Below are positions 5,511 through 8,441 of a stretch of DNA of 8,441 bases, piece by piece; position 1 is the first letter of the stretch; each line of letters opens with the position of its first letter. Made by a program: the position numbers and the translations under genes. The notes under the pieces are model-generated. The model made no database searches. It was not told the DNA's origin and was given only the letters and a program-made list of their open reading frames with translations. The DNA is from Anaerolineales bacterium UBA5069 (GTDB taxonomy: Bacteria > Chloroflexota > Anaerolineae > Caldilineales > Caldilineaceae), in contig DIAV01000012.1 of assembly GCA_002415895.1 (NCBI GenBank), positions 2,523 to 10,963 on the forward strand. The letters run 5' to 3'.

Positions 5511-6359
5511 CTACCCCTTCACCGCGCCCAGCGTAAGGCCGCGCACAATGTAGCGCTGCGCCAGCAGGGCGAGAATCGTCGGCGGCAGCATTGTCATCAA
5601 CACGCGCACACCCACTTCGTGGAACTGCACGCCGCGCGTATGCTGCGCACCAGCGATAATCACCGGCATGGGAATCGCGTTCTTCGAGGTGAGCGTCAGC
5701 GCGAAGAGAAACTCGTTCCATGAGAAGGCCATGCAAATGATCCAGACGGAAACCAGCCCCGGCACAACCAGCGGCAGCGCCACGCGTGTGAAGGCCTGCC
5801 ACCGATTCGCGCCGTCCACAAACGCGGCTTCCTCCATTTCGGGCGGCAGCTCGCGGAACATCTGGCTCAGAATGATCACGGGGAAGGGCAGCACAAAGGT
5901 GGCGTTCAGCAGAATCAGCGACCAGATTTTGTCGGTTGCGCCGATGCTGCTCATGATCAGGAAGAAAGGCAGCACCACTACAACCGGCGGCAGAATACGC
6001 TGGCTGAGGAACCACGTTGTAATGGATCCATTGCTGACACGCTGAAAGCGGAAGCGCGCGAGTGCATAGGCCGCCAGCGTGCCAATGATGACTGATACCG
6101 TTGCCGCACCCGTTGAAATGAGCGTGCTGTTGAGCAGCGCGCGTCGGATTTCGCGCTGGCTCAGATTGGAGATCCACGTGTCGAGCGTTGGCTTGAAGGT
6201 CAGCCACGGCACCCACGTGCCCGGTCGGAAGGTGTCGCTGGGGTGCTTAATGGAATTGAGCAGCGCCCAGTAGAAGGGAAAGAGCACCCACAGCAGCATG
6301 AAAATGAGGAGCACCCAGATCACAATATTGAGCAGCAGCGAGTTACGGCGTTGCAGCAT
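5511..6359 (-). CDS. Carbohydrate ABC transporter permease, MalG type (CUT1)
   Basis: A complete 282-residue inner-membrane permease of the MalG/UgpE type, the second of the two channel subunits of a CUT1 sugar importer. Hydrophobic segments lie near 10-34, 77-101, 119-139, 145-167, 195-222 and 249-269, giving the expected six helices. The cytoplasmic EAA loop, which docks on the ATPase, spans about 176-200 with EEAAFVDGANRW then a conserved LP. The C-terminus QRYIVRGLTLGAVKG is typical of MalG-type subunits. The ATG (6359-6357) is preceded by AGGAGG at 8 nt, a near-perfect ribosome site lying in the end of the upstream permease gene. Spacing to that gene is 3 bp, so both are on one mRNA. Substrate specificity is set mainly by the binding protein and cannot be inferred here. 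No anomalies seen. Confidence 0.95.
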   Translation of the reverse strand: MLQRRNSLLLNIVIWVLLIFMLLWVLFPFYWALLNSIKHPSDTFRPGTWVPWLTFKPTLDTWISNLSQREIRRALLNSTLISTGAATVSVIIGTLAAYALARFRFQRVSNGSITTWFLSQRILPPVVVVLPFFLIMSSIGATDKIWSLILLNATFVLPFPVIILSQMFRELPPEMEEAAFVDGANRWQAFTRVALPLVVPGLVSVWIICMAFSWNEFLFALTLTSKNAIPMPVIIAGAQHTRGVQFHEVGVRVLMTMLPPTILALLAQRYIVRGLTLGAVKG

Positions 6360-6362
6360 GGG

Positions 6363-7280
6363 TCACGCCTCCTCATAGAGAGAGCGGATGCGCCCGAAGA
6401 GTAACGAAACGATGACCGAAACGATAATGAGCAGCAGGAAGCCTTGCGCCGCGGCGTAGCCATGGTCAAAGAAGCGCATCCCTGTTCGATACTGGAACAT
6501 GCTGTAGACCTCGGTGGCGCGCCCGGGTCCTCCCAGCGTCAGGCTCATGGGAATGTCAAAGACCTTGAAGGCGTCAACCAGCCGGAAGAGCAGAATGAGC
6601 CAAAGCGTCGGCATCATGAGCGGCAGCGTGATGCGACGGAACAACTGCCAGCCGCCGGCGCCGTCGACCGCAGCCGCCTCGTAGAGGTCCACAGGCAAAC
6701 CCTGCAGGCCGGCCAGCGAAACAAGGAAGACAAAGGGGGTCCACTGCCAGATATCTACAAGGATGATTGCAACGCGCGCCCAAAATGGATTGGAAAGCCA
6801 CGGAATGCTTGACCCACCCAGCGAGCGAATCAGCACATTGATCGGGCCATTTGTTTCATAAAAAATCGTGATGCCGAGATACCCGAGCGCGACGGGTGTG
6901 GCAAAGAGGGGCAGGATCATGATGGCGCGCAGCACATTGCGCCCACGTATCTCACGGTTGAGCAGCAGCGCGAGGCTGAAGCCAAGGACCATTTCGACCG
7001 CGACTGTGGAGATGACGAAGATGAACGTCACCCAGAGGCCATTGTGCAGGTTCTCGTCGGTGAAGAGCCGCGCATAGTTGTCGAGACCGACAAAGGCGTT
7101 GCGCCGGCCAAAACGATAGCTGAACAGAGAGCTGTAGAGCGCGTAAAGCAGCGGGAAGATCGTGAGTGCCAATACCCAGAAAACAGCGGGCAGCAAAAAC
7201 GCCCAGCGGCTTCGGTCCTGCGCACGCACCGGTATCTCGCGCACGGCAGGCGCTTCAGACAATCCGACGGATTGAGACAT
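6363..7280 (-). CDS. Carbohydrate ABC transporter permease, MalF type (CUT1)
   Basis: A complete 305-residue inner-membrane permease of the MalF/UgpA type, partner of the MalG-type subunit encoded 3 bp downstream. A polar, proline-containing N-terminus (1-25) precedes six likely helices around 26-50, 83-107, 118-140, 168-192, 222-241 and 276-297. The ATPase-docking EAA loop runs about 201-224: [20 protein letters not shown]. The segment [11 protein letters not shown] (63-73) and the [11 protein letters not shown] region (250-260) are common landmarks of CUT1 permeases. Unlike E. coli MalF there is no large periplasmic P2 domain, as in most UgpA-like members. The ATG (7280-7278) has AGGGTG at 7-nt spacing. 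The gene follows the binding-protein gene after a 96-bp gap with a strong stem-loop, an arrangement that often lowers permease synthesis relative to the binding protein. Confidence 0.95.
   Translation of the reverse strand: MSQSVGLSEAPAVREIPVRAQDRSRWAFLLPAVFWVLALTIFPLLYALYSSLFSYRFGRRNAFVGLDNYARLFTDENLHNGLWVTFIFVISTVAVEMVLGFSLALLLNREIRGRNVLRAIMILPLFATPVALGYLGITIFYETNGPINVLIRSLGGSSIPWLSNPFWARVAIILVDIWQWTPFVFLVSLAGLQGLPVDLYEAAAVDGAGGWQLFRRITLPLMMPTLWLILLFRLVDAFKVFDIPMSLTLGGPGRATEVYSMFQYRTGMRFFDHGYAAAQGFLLLIIVSVIVSLLFGRIRSLYEEA
6368..6373 (-). promoter_or_regulatory. Strong ribosome binding site of the MalG-type permease
   Basis: AGGAGG on the minus strand, 8 nt before the ATG at 6359-6357, embedded in the last codons of the MalF-type gene. 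It is the best Shine-Dalgarno match in the window and fixes the start of this permease. Confidence 0.85.
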
Positions 7281-7287
7281 CGCGGTT

Positions 7288-7293
7288 CACCCT
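7288..7293 (-). promoter_or_regulatory. Ribosome binding site of the MalF-type permease
   Basis: AGGGTG on the minus strand, 7 nt before the ATG at 7280-7278. It sits 7 nt beyond the foot of the intergenic stem-loop, so the hairpin leaves the site free while lying close enough to influence ribosome access. Confidence 0.6.
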
Positions 7294-7300
7294 GTGTAGG

Positions 7301-7330
7301 GGCTGGGGGGCAGTTGCCCACCCCCCAGCC
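7301..7330 (-). terminator. Perfect GC-rich stem-loop between binding-protein and permease genes
   Basis: GGCTGGGGGG (7301-7310) and CCCCCCAGCC (7321-7330) form a perfect 10-bp stem around a 10-nt loop. The stem lies 46 nt after the binding-protein stop codon and 20 nt before the permease start. No T-run follows on the minus strand, so complete rho-independent termination is unlikely. By analogy with intercistronic hairpins such as those between malE and malF in enteric bacteria, it may stabilise the binding-protein mRNA and let only part of transcription or stable message continue into the permeases. Confidence 0.7.
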
Positions 7331-7376
7331 GTGTGACTAGGTCAAGCCAGCTTTGCAACGTACAACGAGGAAGGAG

Positions 7377-8441
7377 CTATTCCAGGCCAAGGGTTTCCTT
7401 GTAGGACTTCTGCTGCACGTCACGGCCAAGGCGCTCGGTGATCGACTCGTAGTCTGCAACAACTGCCTGCAGCGCCTCTTCAGCGGTCTTCTGTCCTGTG
7501 GCAGCCTCGGAGAGGTGGACGTCAAGCGAAGTCCAGTACTCAAAAGCGCCCGGGATGCGCAGGTAGGGGAATTGCAGTTCGTTGTTGAAGTTGTCGTAGT
7601 AGGCCTTGGTGTAATCCTTGATGTCCGCCTCGTCCCAGCCTGCCTGCAGGAAGGCATCAAGCGTTGCCGTGCCATCCGGCTCCAGGATGTGGCTGTAGCG
7701 ACCCGGGTCTACGCCATCCCAACCGCGGGCGGCATAGATGAAGGACTTCTCGGGTGTTGCCATGAGGGCCAGCAGGTAGTAGGTGCACTCGGGCGCCTTG
7801 GAGATGGCGCTGATGACGCCTGCCCACGAACCGCCGGTTGTGTTGCCAACAAGGTTGGGGGTCTCTGTCGCCACCCACTCACCCGTCTTGACATTGTAGT
7901 ATTCCATGGTGCCGGGCATGGGCGCCGAGCCTGTCTTGCCCTTAACCTGGCTGCCCTCTTCCTGCGCAAGTGCGCCGAGGTCGCCCCAGGTGAAGGTCAT
8001 GGCTGCCTGGCCGCGCAGGAAGTGGTCCCACGCCTCGCCCAGGCTCCAGCCCATCATCGCTTCGGGGCCGAACTGGAGGAGGTCAATCAGTGTCTCCATG
8101 GCACGCATGTGGCCCGGGCTGTCCATGAGGGGTGCCATGGTCTCCGGATCGAACCAGAAGAGATCGGGGTTCTCGGGGCCGATCACAAAGGGTGCGGCAA
8201 AGGACATGAAGTGGAACATGCCCTGCCCACCCACCTTGAGGTGCATGGTGAGGCCGTCATCCGGGGTGCCGTCGCCGTTCAGGTCCTTCTGGTCAAAGTA
8301 CTCGGCAGCATCGCGGAACTCTGCCCATGTGGTGGGCACCTTGAGGTCGTAGCCGTAGGCTTCCTTGAAGGCGGCCTGGTGGGCAGGGTCTTCAAAGAGG
8401 TCACGACGGTAGTACATTACCTGGCCGTCGTGGTCGTTGCC
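7377..8441 (-). CDS. ABC sugar-binding protein, C-terminal part (5' end outside window)
   Basis: The last 354 residues of an extracellular solute-binding protein of the CUT1 type (SBP family 1, MalE-like). The frame is open to base 8441, beginning [16 protein letters not shown], so the ATG at 8417 is internal. Whole proteins of this family have about 420-480 residues, so the secretion signal and roughly the first 80-130 residues are missing. Visible landmarks are [11 protein letters not shown] (9-19), [14 protein letters not shown] (36-49), an acidic [11 protein letters not shown] loop (53-63), [22 protein letters not shown] (around 136-157), [16 protein letters not shown] near residues 200-215, and a [12 protein letters not shown] motif near 240. 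It would bind the imported carbohydrate outside the membrane and deliver it to the two permeases encoded downstream. The tryptophan- and tyrosine-rich C-terminal half fits sugar stacking. The ligand cannot be named. Confidence 0.93.
   Translation of the reverse strand, partial: GNDHDGQVMYYRRDLFEDPAHQAAFKEAYGYDLKVPTTWAEFRDAAEYFDQKDLNGDGTPDDGLTMHLKVGGQGMFHFMSFAAPFVIGPENPDLFWFDPETMAPLMDSPGHMRAMETLIDLLQFGPEAMMGWSLGEAWDHFLRGQAAMTFTWGDLGALAQEEGSQVKGKTGSAPMPGTMEYYNVKTGEWVATETPNLVGNTTGGSWAGVISAISKAPECTYYLLALMATPEKSFIYAARGWDGVDPGRYSHILEPDGTATLDAFLQAGWDEADIKDYTKAYYDNFNNELQFPYLRIPGAFEYWTSLDVHLSEAATGQKTAEEALQAVVADYESITERLGRDVQQKSYKETLGLE

Larger units (their letters stand above)
7281..7376. other. 96-bp intergenic gap between binding-protein and MalF-type permease genes
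   Basis: Besides the stem-loop and the permease ribosome site, about 46 bp next to the binding-protein stop show nothing recognisable. There is no promoter, operator palindrome or small ORF. Read-through from the binding-protein gene is the simplest supply of permease mRNA. Confidence 0.6.

Noticed and set aside
5428..6216. 262-codon minus-strand frame overlapping the MalG-type permease and running into the heptamer palindrome
   Set aside because: It is an out-of-frame reading of the permease gene. The permease frame has helices, an EAA loop and a strong ribosome site; this one does not.

Overview
The window is GC-rich and tightly packed. Every convincing gene lies on the minus strand, so the text below reads from high to low coordinates. 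It holds most of a carbohydrate uptake and phosphorylation locus. In order: the 3' part of a CUT1-type ABC sugar solute-binding protein (8441-7377), two MalF/MalG-type permeases (7280-6363 and 6359-5511), an FGGY kinase (5403-3832), a PfkB/ribokinase-family kinase (3735-2536), a xylulokinase-like FGGY kinase (2539-995) and a 1-phosphofructokinase/LacC-type PfkB kinase (998-51). A possible further gene begins at base 38 and runs off the low-coordinate edge.

Gene order and overlaps point to one operon or two adjoining ones. The permeases are 3 bp apart. The last three kinases are joined by 4-base stop/start overlaps (ATGA at 2536-2539, TTGA at 995-998), which implies translational coupling. Three larger gaps hold structure. 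The binding-protein/permease gap carries a perfect 10-bp GC-rich stem-loop. The permease/kinase gap carries a 63-nt palindrome built of 7-bp repeats. The gap between the first kinase pair carries a short hairpin and a different, AT-rich 7-bp repeat.

A coherent reading is that the binding protein and permeases import a sugar or polyol unphosphorylated, and the kinases activate it or its oxidised/isomerised products in the cytoplasm. The kinases occur as two successive FGGY-PfkB pairs. A FruK/LacC-type enzyme coupled to an FGGY kinase, with no PTS component in view, suggests that a ketose monophosphate made by the FGGY enzyme is phosphorylated again to a ketohexose bisphosphate for aldol cleavage. 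This is inference. The substrate is not determined by the sequence, and no dehydrogenase, isomerase, aldolase, transporter ATPase or regulator lies inside the window.

The taxon cannot be fixed. GC-rich codon use, TTG starts, CUT1 transport with soluble kinases and heptanucleotide intergenic repeats would suit a Chloroflexota (Anaerolineae/Caldilineae-like) bacterium, but this is a low-confidence guess. No rRNA, tRNA, CRISPR array, insertion sequence or phage gene was seen. No wholly new system is evident; the four-kinase layout and the intergenic repeats are the parts worth following up.
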